Shown one piece after another: positions 30,208 through 38,334 of a stretch of DNA of 64,000 bases. The stretch is taken from the NCBI RefSeq assembly GCF_008632075.1, contig NZ_VWVM01000002.1:255462-319461 (forward strand), written 5' to 3'. Within the stretch, counting starts at the first letter, position 1; the number at the start of each line of letters is the position of its first letter. This stretch comes from Candidatus Pantoea gossypiicola (GTDB lineage: Bacteria > Pseudomonadota > Gammaproteobacteria > Enterobacterales > Enterobacteriaceae). Under the pieces are notes generated by a model, which was not told the DNA's origin, did not search any database, and worked only from the letters and a program-made list of their open reading frames with translations. The translations under genes were made by a program, and so were the position numbers.

Positions 30208-30581
30208 AGGAAGTTCCTCCTGAAAGTGTTACCGCGCAATCCTGCTGTTAAAGCATCCTCGTTAACTGAGGTATAACCGGCGTGCGCGACGCGCCGTGTT
30301 TGTTGAGATGAAGTTTTACAGATGGACCGAAAATGCAACATCAGATAAATGGAGGAAATTGGTCACTTTGCTATCAGGGCCAGTTTTTAGGAGAGTTCTG
30401 AGGTGGAGAGAGCAGGATTAGCAGCACTCTGTTAGCGTGCATAAAATTATCAGAATCAATGGAGTAACCGTGGTCGCAGGAAATTTTAAACAAGCAATTC
30501 TGTCATTTTTACAAATCAGGATAATGTCTGAGCCGATGTCGCGCAGAAGATAATTTTTCGGGCTGTGATCGCAACGCAGAA
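30208..30581. other. Gene-free stretch upstream of ycfJ
   Basis: About 370 bases with no supported gene or RNA, holding the ycfJ promoter. In E. coli bhsA and ycfS lie beside ycfJ; neither is here. The start of the accessory region probably falls in this stretch. Confidence 0.45.
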
Positions 30582-30607
30582 CAACCCTGGCCTGCCGGCC
30601 AGGGTTG
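30582..30607 (-). terminator. Terminator-like hairpin after the Ail-like gene
   Basis: A perfect 11-bp stem (CAACCCTGGCC / GGCCAGGGTTG) with loop TGCC, 17 bases past the stop of the minus-strand gene. The minus-strand U-tract is poor. Confidence 0.6.
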
Positions 30608-30624
30608 CGGGTTTTAACATCAAA

Positions 30625-31188
30625 TCAGAAACGGTAGCCGATACCGATGTTGAAACCATTGATAGCAACATCTTCGTTATATTTCACGCGAGTACCTTCA
30701 TAGCCAACACTCACAGAGAGGTTGCTGACTGGATTCACAACAATACCTGCGCCCCAGGCAAAAGAGGATTTATTTTCGCTATATTCTTCGGAATAAGCTC
30801 CGAGATAAGTCACGTGCTCATCCACTTTAGTATGGGCAACACCGATCAATCCATAGAAGCTGACATAGTCATTGATGCGATAGGCCGGACCAGCCATCAG
30901 TGAATAATATTTCACTTTAGTTTTGCCGTCATACCCGCTGACATCGCCATAAAAATCTTCACGCTCAGAAAAACTTTGATCGCCTTTCAGATAGCTGAAC
31001 GAACCAATAACGCTGAGAGGAGAGTTCCACTCATAGCGATACTGAACATTGACACCGCGAATATTTTTGAAGTCATCAACTTTGCTTTGAGCATAGCCGA
31101 TCGAGACAGTGTGATTATCAGCCAGCGCATTGCTGCCCACGAACATACCGCCACACAGTAATGCCAGCATCGTTAATTTAGAGGTCAT
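30625..31188 (-). CDS. Ail/OmpX-family outer-membrane protein
   Basis: 187 residues: a signal peptide of about 23 residues ('MTSKLTMLALLCGGMFVGSN', cleavage after ALA), then a mature eight-stranded barrel. Landmarks are 'HTVSIGYAQSKVDDFKNIRG', 'GVNVQYRYEW', 'YYSLMAGPAYRINDYVSFYG', 'SFAWGAGIVVNPVSNLSVSV' and the closing 'FNIGIGYRF' with terminal Phe. OmpX/Ail/PagC/Lom proteins protrude from the outer membrane and act in adhesion, serum resistance or stress. Which of these applies cannot be told. A GGAA-type site precedes the ATG. Confidence 0.9.
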   Translation of the reverse strand: MTSKLTMLALLCGGMFVGSNALADNHTVSIGYAQSKVDDFKNIRGVNVQYRYEWNSPLSVIGSFSYLKGDQSFSEREDFYGDVSGYDGKTKVKYYSLMAGPAYRINDYVSFYGLIGVAHTKVDEHVTYLGAYSEEYSENKSSFAWGAGIVVNPVSNLSVSVGYEGTRVKYNEDVAINGFNIGIGYRF

Positions 31189-31903
31189 CTGGTTAATTCC
31201 TTTTCATAATTTAACATTATTTCCCTGCGCTTATCGCAGGACTTCGTTCCCTGAATCACCCATACCCGACGGACTGGTTATCGTTTTATCAATCCGCCTG
31301 TACCGGCCAGGAATTTCCTGTAGCGCTCCGCGCCTTATGCTCAGATAGGGTCGGAGTGCATCTGTTTATACCCGGATGTTTTTAAACAGGCTGACCTGTG
31401 GAAATCTGGGATTTAAATCCCACTCGTTCACAATGGCATTTCGTTCATTTAATTTGAGTTAAGTCAGGAATTTCACCACCTGAATAACTAATGTACTTTA
31501 TTTATTAATCCATTTTCAGGGCATTATTAGACCAAAAATAATCAGAGGTATCAAGACCGCATCGCGACAAAAAAAGAAAAATCACCGAAAATATTATCGC
31601 TAATACATCCAAAAACCACACGGTTTTATACCGGCTATTAACACGGATTCTAAATCTGACCGCAAGGTTCCCCTTTATTCAGACTCTGAGTTACAGATCT
31701 ATTTAAATTGACCTGTATGGAAAATAGCAATTGGCGAGTTACACCTGCACTTATTCAAAAAATGCTGACCTGAAACCGACAGCCAATGCTTATGCTCCCA
31801 CCAGTGTGCTCTGTTGTGCAGTGCACATAGTTCCCAATGTTGCCGAAGTTCTGCAATCTGATGCCGGAACGATTTTTATTTACTGTCACTATGGAGGCTG
31901 TCA

Positions 31904-32005
31904 ATGATCCCTTCTGCCGGATGTGCTAATCCGCAGTCATGTTACAGCTGCATCACGTCGCAGCCTTTATTACCGACTTTAGTGGAGGCAAGGCGTAATC
32001 AGTAA
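31904..32005 (+). CDS. Possible 33-codon small protein
   Basis: The ATG is 8 bases after GGAG. The peptide begins 'MIPSAGCANPQSCYSC' and has three cysteines clustered near the N-terminus (residues 7, 13 and 16). There is no hydrophobic segment or recognised family. It may be a chance frame. Confidence 0.22.
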   Translation: MIPSAGCANPQSCYSCITSQPLLPTLVEARRNQ

Positions 32006-32098
32006 GACAGAATGAGGGCTGGTTAATGCGGAATCATAGTGTGATATTCAGCCGGGAAAGAATATTCCGTAAGGCGATATGAAGAAGGGGTAAGCAAA

Positions 32099-32194
32099 AT
32101 GCAGATCGGAAAAAAAGAATCCGTTTATCAGAGACGGCTCGCAGTTTACTACTTCGCTTTAAGCGAGTTTACCCGGCCGAAAGTGTATATTTGA
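32099..32194 (+). CDS. Possible 31-codon small protein
   Basis: The ATG is 8 bases after AAGGGG. A basic peptide with an aromatic centre ('RRLAVYYFALSEF'). It lies 108 bases before symE on the same strand. No family is recognised; it could be a leader peptide or a chance frame. Confidence 0.22.
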   Translation: MQIGKKESVYQRRLAVYYFALSEFTRPKVYI

Positions 32195-32238
32195 ACAGGA
32201 GAAACCAGGAGAGGAAGAAAGTAACGTGAGATATTAGC

Positions 32239-32272
32239 GCGGCTGAAGCGGGTGGCACCCCGCAGCAGCCGC
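32239..32272 (+). promoter_or_regulatory. Strong hairpin in the symE leader
   Basis: Outer stem GCGGCTG / CAGCCGC (7 bp) and inner stem GCGGGT / ACCC(C)GC with one bulge, ending 30 bases before the symE ATG. There is no U-tract, so it is not a simple terminator. It may be a leader structure or part of an antisense RNA. Confidence 0.5.
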
Positions 32273-32302
32273 TGACCACAACTAACTAGAATGGAGTTAA
32301 TT

Positions 32303-32536
32303 ATGGCTGATACGCATCATAAGTCAGAAACACGCACGCCCACAACCGCCGCCAGCGGAACGCAGGTGCATTATTACAAAGTGGGATACCGGCCTAATAA
32401 AGGCCAGCCGAACCCGCTGCCACAACTGACCATTAAAGGTCGCTGGCTGGAAGCGCTGGGATTTACGACCGGGCAGAAGATCGAGGTGACCACCGAGCCG
32501 GGACAGTTGATCATCCGGCTGGCGACTGAAGGATAA
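32303..32536 (+). CDS. symE: SymE-like type I toxin
   Basis: 77 residues from the ATG at 32303, which has a GGAG site; a second ATG four codons upstream is in frame. The core 'HYYKVGYRPN', 'LPQLTIKGRWLEALGFTTGQ' and 'KIEVTTEPGQLIIRL' matches SymE, an AbrB-like swapped-hairpin protein reported as an SOS-induced endoribonuclease or nucleoid-condensing toxin, repressed in E. coli by the antisense RNA SymR. It faces the CDI immunity genes across a shared bidirectional terminator. SymE-like genes are often found beside Rhs/CDI loci. Confidence 0.88.
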   Translation: MADTHHKSETRTPTTAASGTQVHYYKVGYRPNKGQPNPLPQLTIKGRWLEALGFTTGQKIEVTTEPGQLIIRLATEG

Positions 32537-32554
32537 CCGTCTGACTTATAAAGT

Positions 32555-32586
32555 AAAAACCCCAACCAGTTGGCTGGGGTTTTTAC
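32555..32586. terminator. Bidirectional terminator between symE and the CDI locus
   Basis: A near-perfect 14-bp stem (AAAAACCCCAACCA / TGGCTGGGGTTTTT, one G-A mismatch) with A- and T-runs on both sides, ending the convergent symE and CDI immunity transcripts. Confidence 0.9.
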
Positions 32587-32951
32587 TATTTGAAAGGATA
32601 GTTGTAATGCTCTGGGATCTTATAGTTTTCAGGAAAATCTTCTGTGTTTGGAAGCAGGGTAAATCTATCAACATCCTCCCCTGCCTGATAAAAAACGCCA
32701 TATATTCCTGATAAGAAAGTTGATATACGTAGCAACGCTGCCTGTATTGCTAACTCGTCATTATTTTCTTTCGCATTAAAAAAAAGTTCAATTGTCAAGT
32801 TAAGATTATTTATATCTCTCTGAATGCTTTCAACAATTGAATAATCTTCTGATAAGTAAATATCGTCTGCATCAAGCTCTTCTGATGACCTCTGTTTTAA
32901 TAACTCCAGATAAGCATCTTTGAATTTATCAAGCATACTAATATTAATCAT
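32586..32951 (-). CDS. Candidate CDI immunity protein, module 3
   Basis: 121 residues, acidic, with no signal peptide or membrane segment, predicted mostly helical in the first 90 residues ('SIQRDINNLNLTIELFF'). It lies 33 bases after the orphan CdiA tip at 32985 on the same strand, the invariant place of a cdiI gene, and its low GC matches immunity genes. I do not recognise the family. The role rests on position, size and composition. An acidic soluble immunity protein would suit a basic RNase-type toxin. Confidence 0.7.
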   Translation of the reverse strand: MINISMLDKFKDAYLELLKQRSSEELDADDIYLSEDYSIVESIQRDINNLNLTIELFFNAKENNDELAIQAALLRISTFLSGIYGVFYQAGEDVDRFTLLPNTEDFPENYKIPEHYNYPFK

Positions 32952-32984
32952 TTGGGTAACCTCCGTCCTTCAGCTCTGGCTGCC

Positions 32985-34139
32985 TTAGTTTTTTGCATCA
33001 TTAAACGAACCATCAAGATTAAGGACTGCTTTTACTTTTGTCCCTGTACTATCAAAAACCTCAATATGATCTTTATGTTTAGCATCTAGGTAAAATTGAT
33101 CACCCTTTTTAATATAATCACCGACCGATTTATTTGCTTTATAGACAGCTTGCCCCTGATATTGCTTACTAGTTTTCTTAGATAATTCTTTAATTTCGCT
33201 GCCAAAGCCAGACTGTTTAAAAAACTCGCCGATATTTCCTACGGCTCCAGCATTAGGCACATGTGGGACTTTTTTACCCGGCAATATAATCCCGGCCAGC
33301 ATCCCGCCAGTCGCTTCCAGCGCCGCCTGATTACCTTCCGATGCCTGCACAACCGTGTCTTTTACCGCAGACCAGTTATCACTGCTCATCAGCGCCTTCA
33401 CGCTGTCTGCCACCGCCTGATTTTTACCGGCCAGGTCATTAAGCGCCGTACCGCAGTAACTGTCCCCGGTAGCACATGAGGCCAGCGCCATTGCTGCGTC
33501 AGCAGCGTAATCCGCTCCACCTAATGCCGCATCACCGGTATCGGCAAGAGCATTGATAATGCCGTTGGCGATGGAAGAAGTTGTACCCTCACCCAGCTTT
33601 TCCCTGACCTGATATTTCAGGGATTCAGCGGCCTGTTTCGCCGTTGCCCGCGCCTGGTCACCGCTCAGCGAGTTGAACTCGAGCGCGTTCTGTCCTGCCT
33701 GCGCACCCGCCACCGCATCCGCCATGCTGTCACCCACTACGCCGCCCGCCAGGCCCGCCGCCAGCGTTCCCAGCGCGCTTATCGTCTGGCGCTGCTCCTC
33801 ACTCAGGTCCTCGCGCTTAACCCCCGGATACATCTGCTGCGCGATATATTCGCCCATCGCCGCGCCCGAGGCACCCGCCAGTGCAGGATTACCCGACGCG
33901 TATGACGTCACCGCACCCACCACCGCGTGCGCTATCAGGTTCGCCTGAACGTTCACCACATCCTTACCGTCCGGGCCTTTCGTGGTCGTCAGCGTATGTA
34001 TCTGCTCCGCCAGGTACGGCGCGGCCGCGCCGCTCACGGCCTGCGCCACGCTGCCCCCCGCCAGCCCCTGTATCGCCGCCGTCGCCGCGCTGATACCCTG
34101 CTGCACCGCCCCGCCGGTTCCCATTCCGCTGTCCAGCAT
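32985..34139 (-). pseudogene. cdiA': Orphan CdiA C-terminal module 3 (possible colicin E3-like RNase tip)
   Basis: 384 codons from the first in-frame ATG, but no ribosome-binding site precedes it. Homology to the other modules continues 5' of the ATG to about 34165 and is broken by TAG (34149-34151) where the relatives have a Tyr codon. So this is a displaced 3' fragment, silent unless recombined into cdiA. Its first half is CdiA pretoxin sequence; the VENN-type boundary is altered to 'ALEFNS'. The last 80 residues hold 'KGDQFYLDAKHKDHIEVFD' and 'VLNLDGS', resembling the colicin E3-type cytotoxic RNase fold (16S rRNA cleavage, as in Enterobacter cloacae CdiA). That toxin call is tentative. 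Confidence 0.75.
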
Positions 34140-34165
34140 CGCCTGGTTCTACAGCGTCTGATGAA
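33680..34165 (-). repeat. Third, diverged copy of the CdiA pretoxin region
   Basis: Aligns without gaps to about 35416-35901 (offset 1736). At the protein level both share 'LTTTKGPDGKDVVNV', 'MYPGVKREDLSEEQRQTISA' and the surrounding blocks. Divergence is higher than in the 2064-bp repeat. It ends at the VENN-like boundary on one side and at about 34165 on the other. Confidence 0.8.
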
Positions 34166-34375
34166 TCTGTCCGTTGAGTCAGGTAAGTAACAGTAGCAAG
34201 ATGTGGACGCGAACTTAGCAGCGGATAACGTTGAAGTAATTATCGGTGACCATAGGTTGACCGGTTTGAGTATTACTCTGTATTAAAAGTAATAAACAGC
34301 CGGAAATTATCGCTGTCCTGTTATGCTCCGGTTTCAGTTGGAGAAACCCACTGGATTAGTGACTTAATGCTACAA

Positions 34376-34397
34376 ATCCCGGCTGGCTAGCCGGGAT
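34376..34397 (-). terminator. Terminator after immunity module 2
   Basis: A perfect 10-bp palindromic stem (ATCCCGGCTG-type, mirrored across GCTAGC), a few bases past the stop at 34401. The surrounding 235 bases (34166-34400) hold no gene and form the junction between modules 2 and 3. Confidence 0.65.
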
Positions 34398-34400
34398 GAG

Positions 34401-34784
34401 CTATGTGATTATTTTATTGATATTTAGGATATCCCTCCTCAAGTCGTCATTAATTTCTGAGGGAGGTAGTTGGTTTACAATTTTCTGTATTTGGGTAAAA
34501 ACATCCACCTGATCTTTTAACTCATTTTCTTTTATCGTCGATATTGCAGCTATTAGTTCACCATCGTAATACTCTCCAGCTAGCGGATCATTTTTCAAAA
34601 TCTCCAAAACTCGCGGCATTAATTGAGCTATACATATTTCCTGCCGAATTGCACGACATAGATCTTCCACAGTTAGCTCTTCAATAGGTGTATCAATTAC
34701 ACCTTCGAACCAGAGTTCAAGCGGAGACTTCTGACTTAAATCTTTAGCTATATTAATATTTCCTATTAATTCACGAAAAGTCAT
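34401..34784 (-). CDS. cdiI2: CDI immunity protein, module 2
   Basis: 127 residues, acidic and soluble. The block '[20 protein letters not shown]', then '[20 protein letters not shown]', follows the pattern of a known family of CDI immunity proteins (LTVEDLR..I.Q..G...L.P.AL..L..NPL..G). Its ATG overlaps the stop of the orphan CdiA tip by one base, indicating co-translation. It should neutralise the Ntox28-like tip encoded just upstream. The family match is by eye; the immunity role is well supported by context. Confidence 0.82.
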   Translation of the reverse strand: MTFRELIGNINIAKDLSQKSPLELWFEGVIDTPIEELTVEDLCRAIRQEICIAQLMPRVLEILKNDPLAGEYYDGELIAAISTIKENELKDQVDVFTQIQKIVNQLPPSEINDDLRRDILNINKIIT

Positions 34785-37700
34785 TATATCCCATGTCCTT
34801 TTAAAGCTGATTCTATTTTATTAATGGCATCCGTTGCTCTGCCATAAGCAGCTTGCGCTTCGGAATTATTTAAGTTCTTTAACGTATCCGCATGATTCCT
34901 CAATCCTCTGAGCGTATTCTGCATTTCCTGCATATGATCCCAATGCCCTCCGCTTTCTTTAGGGACTGGATTACTATCCATATCCTTAAGTGTCCCAGTT
35001 ATATCATGATCTTTCAGGGCATTTTTTATTGTATTATCAATTTTCCGGATAGCACTTTCTTGCTTCTGATTGAGCTTTTGTACAGGTTTTTCATTTTGCT
35101 GCTTAGGATCATTTTCTGGAGGTGGTGGTGTTACACTTCCTGATCCGGTTCCTCCCAGCTCCGCTTTCTCAGCATCCGTCAGATCCTTCGCCACATTTGG
35201 ATCGCGCGATTTGGCAGCCTCATCACGCGCTTCAACGATTGCACGACCATCAGTAATCGGTGGCGTATCCGCCTCAGTTCCTGACCCTTTCAGGGTCTTA
35301 TCCAGTTCCGATGCAATTTTGTTATTCGCATTCAGAACTACCTTATCACCAGGACTCAATGGCAATCCCGGAACAGGTACCGGCACAGGCCTTGGCAGGA
35401 GAAGACTATTATTTTCCAGCGCATTTTTACCCGCCTGCGCGCCCGCCACCGCACCGCCCGCGCTGTCTCCGGCAATGCCGCCCGCCAGGCCCGCCGCCAG
35501 AGTGCCCAGCGCGCTTATCGTCTGGCGCTGCTCCTCACTCAGGTCCTCGCGCTTAACACCTGGATACATCTGCTGCGCGATATATTCGCCCATCGCAGCG
35601 CCCGAGGCACCGGCCAGTGCCGCATTGCCCGATGCGTATGCCGTCACCGCGCCCACCACCGCGTGCACTATCAGGTTCGCCTCAACGTTCACCACGTCCT
35701 TGCCGTCCGGGCCTTTCGTGGTCGTCAGCGTATGTATCTGTTCCGCCAGGTACGGCGCAGCCGCCCCGCTCAGCGCCTGCGCCAGGTTGCCCCCCGCCAG
35801 CCCCTGTATCGCCGCCGTCGCCGCGCTGATACCCTGCTGCACTGCCCCGCCGGTTCCTATTCCGCTGTCCAGCATCGCCCGGTTGTACAGCGTCTGGTAC
35901 ACCTGACCGGTGATGTCGGCCGTGGTGGGTTCCTGACCCGGATTCGCTTTGCGCCACTGCGCTTCGGCGTCCTTCCTCTGGTCCGGCGAGATGTTCTTCA
36001 TCTTCTCCGTGGCCGCCTTCGTCGCCGCTATCTCGCCCTGCGTCCGCGCGATATCGCCCGCCTGGCTGCCGATTTCTGCCAGCAGCTGCGCCGTCTCCAT
36101 CCGGCGCTGCTCTTTATCCTTATCGAAGATTTTATCCAGCCCCGGATTCGCCCCCTCTGCGTCGCGGCTCAGCGCCGACACGTCCTGCGTCTGCTTCGCC
36201 TTATCGCGGATAACAATCGTGCCGTCGCTCACCGCCGACTCCGTCACCGACGAGGCGCTGCCGCTGCCGTTCAGGCCCGCCAGCAGGCCGTTCGCCATGT
36301 TGCCCCCGAACTGGCTGCCGATGCTGCCGCCGGTGCTCATCCCCACGCTCTGATGCTCGGTTTTGTAGTCCGCGTGGTTCTCTATGTTGCTGAAGCCCAG
36401 CGTGCCGGTGTCGAGCCGGTTCTTATCCGCGCTGGCGGTGGAGCTGATGACCGCACCGTTGAGCTGGGTGTGCTCACCCGCCGTCACGTCAAAACCGCCC
36501 TTACCGGCAAAGATGCCGGTCTGTTCGGCCACGCTCTGCCAGTTGCTGTGCATTTTGTCCTGGCTGAGATTTACGCTCGCCGACCCGGTCATCGAGCCGA
36601 AGGTGAAGCTGCCGCCCGCGCTGGCATTCTGCTGCTTGCTGTCGTAGCGGTCGCTGTCCTGCTCTGAGGTCAGCGTCAGGTTGCGGCCGGTGTCGACCTT
36701 CACGCTGTCGCCGCGCACCTGTGCCCCGGTCAGCGTGGTGTCGCGCCCGGCGTTCAGGCTCAGCCCGTTGCCCGCCGTGAGCGTGGTCCCGGTGTGGGTC
36801 AGCCCGTTGCCGTTTGCGCGGCCTTTGCCCGCGTTGACGCTGGCCGACACGCTGATGCCGTAGCCGCCCGATCCGGCAGTCAGCCCGATACCGGCGCTGC
36901 CGCCCCTGCTGCTGTTGGTGCTGTCGGTGCGCTCGCTGTTCTGCGCCGAGAGCAGGCTGATGTCGTTTTTCGCCGTCAGCCCGAGGTCGCCCCCCGCCTG
37001 CAGCTGACTGCCCTGCACGAGGATATCGCCCGCGCTGCCCGGCTGCGCGCCGGTGGCGGTGATGTTCAGGTTACCGCCCGCACCCAGCGTGCTGCCCTGC
37101 GCCTCGCGGCTTTCGGAGCGGGTCTCGCTTTTCGATGACTGGCTTCCGTAAGAAAGACTGATCCCGACCGAGCTGGTGGAGCCTTCGTCATAGCCTTTAT
37201 CATCCGGTTTGAGGCCCGAAGCGGTGTTTCTGGCGTTCGCCGCACCGGTCTGCGCGCCGTCCATCTGGTAAGCCTGCGCGGCCTGCGCCGCAGTCAGCGC
37301 CGCCCTGGTCCCCTGCAGCGCCTTCAGCCGGCCATCATCGCTTTCATCGGCGGTGCGGGCGGTCTGCACCGCCGTGTTCAGCGCCGCGCCCACCGTCCCG
37401 GACAGCGCCAGCGTCAGGCCGCTCTGTTTCTGCTCGGTCTTCGTCAGCACGGTATGGCTGTTTTCGGCTGCGCTGACGGTCACGTCGCTGCCGCTCACGG
37501 AGAGATCGTTACCGGCGATCACGTCGCTGCCGTGCACGGTCAGCTGATTACCGGCGCTGAGGGTCACGCTGCCATCGCTGCTGCCCACCGTACTGCCCCG
37601 GTTAAGTGCACCGCTGGCGTCGGTGCTGCTCTTCTGCATCGCCTGACCCACGGTGAAACCGATGCCGCCGGTACCCATCAGGCCCGATTTTTTCTCCTCG

Positions 37701-37794
37701 CGCTGATGCACTTCATTATTCGTTTCTGTGGCGGTCGTGATGCTGAGATCGCGGCCCGCCGTCAGCGCCACATCCTGCGTACCGGCGACGTTGC
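34784..37794 (-). pseudogene. cdiA': Orphan CdiA C-terminal module 2 (Ntox28-like toxin tip)
   Basis: About 1000 codons of CdiA lacking all N-terminal parts. Similarity to cdiA starts abruptly at 37794; the open frame runs on to an ATG at 37927 in unrelated sequence without a ribosome-binding site, so it is probably silent. It contains FHA-2 repeats, the pretoxin domain and a VENN motif ('ALENNS', ~35410). The toxin part has a Pro-rich linker, an acidic entry-like region and a basic helical end, 'AIRKIDNTIKNALKDHDITG' and 'GHWDHMQEMQNTLRGLRNHA', which I recognise as the polymorphic toxin type 28 (Ntox28) pattern, a nuclease-type family. The toxin family is moderately certain. Confidence 0.82.
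35731..37794 (-). repeat. 2064-bp direct repeat, copy in orphan module 2
   Basis: Corresponds base for base, with no net insertion or deletion (constant offset 3588), to 39319-41382 in cdiA. By eye only about a dozen of some 688 encoded residues differ. It covers the FHA-2 and early pretoxin region and stops just before the tips diverge. Confidence 0.9.
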
Positions 37795-38003
37795 GTCGGT
37801 TAACGTGCGAGTGATGCAGGACTGCCTGATTGTTACCCGTCAGGAGCCGTAGCCGGAACTGCCCGCAGAGCCGGAGGTGGTTACAACTCTGAAGCGGGCC
37901 TGTAAGAAGCTTTCGGCCCGTAAGCAACGTGAGATTGCGGCATATATTGAGCTGGTCGCCACTTTGCAGAAGCGACCACTGAAGACCGTAAGGGGTAATT
38001 GAG
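37795..38003 (+). other. Possible decayed phage-type gene fragment
   Basis: Sequence unrelated to cdiA that fills the junction between cdiI1 and module 2. A plus-strand frame reads 'VMQDCLIVTRQEP', a TAG, then 'PELPAEPEVVTTLKRACKK' and ends '...LQKRP' with TGA. The Pro/Glu-rich start recalls small lysis (Rz1/LysC-type) lipoproteins, but I cannot confirm it. It may mark the scar of the event that attached the orphan module. Confidence 0.35.
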
Positions 38004-38042
38004 GGGCAGCCGCCTTAGGGTAACAAACTAGGTATAAAGTAA

Positions 38043-38076
38043 AAATCCCGACTCAGTGTGATACCGGTCGGGATTT
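38043..38076 (-). terminator. Terminator of the cdiBAI operon
   Basis: A perfect 10-bp stem (AAATCCCGAC / GTCGGGATTT) with a 14-base loop, 10 bases past the cdiI1 stop. On the minus strand the stem ends in TTT followed by TACTTT. Confidence 0.7.
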
Positions 38077-38085
38077 ATATCAGGA

Positions 38086-38334
38086 TCACTCAGGATCGGA
38101 TGGGGGAGATTTACGGGTTTTATGCTCACCAATTTTATTAAATACAAAAGCAGCGACTGTTATGGTTATTCCTGATATTGTACCAAAAAAAATTGTTCTT
38201 TTTATTTGTTCCAGTGGGTAGAAAAAATAGTTCTTTGTCAGGTATATAAATAATGCCACCCCTCCGGTTAAAATAAAGTAGACAACACAGCAAAAAACAC
38301 ATGAGTAAATTAATAGTTTAATGTAACTTTTCAT
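38086..38334 (-). CDS. cdiI: CDI immunity protein, module 1 (membrane type)
   Basis: 82 residues with two strong hydrophobic helices (about 5-30 and 46-65) and a polar, basic C-terminal tail, so an integral inner-membrane protein. Its ATG lies 17 bases inside the 3' end of cdiA, a coupled arrangement. CdiI of E. coli EC93, which protects against an ionophore toxin, is likewise a tiny (79-residue) inner-membrane protein. By that analogy this protein should block a membrane-acting CdiA tip. Sequence identity to EC93 CdiI is not claimed. Confidence 0.8.
   Translation of the reverse strand: MKSYIKLLIYSCVFCCVVYFILTGGVALFIYLTKNYFFYPLEQIKRTIFFGTISGITITVAAFVFNKIGEHKTRKSPPSDPE

Larger units (their letters stand above)
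31189..32302. other. 1.1-kb stretch without a firm gene
   Basis: AT-rich from about 31440 to 31760. It holds the promoter of the Ail-like gene, two tiny frames with plausible ribosome-binding sites (31904-32005 and 32099-32194), a 13-base palindrome TGTGCA-G-TGCACA at 31815-31827 and a strong hairpin at 32239-32272 just before symE. An antisense SymR-like RNA could be encoded near the symE start, but no promoter for it is clear. Confidence 0.4.
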
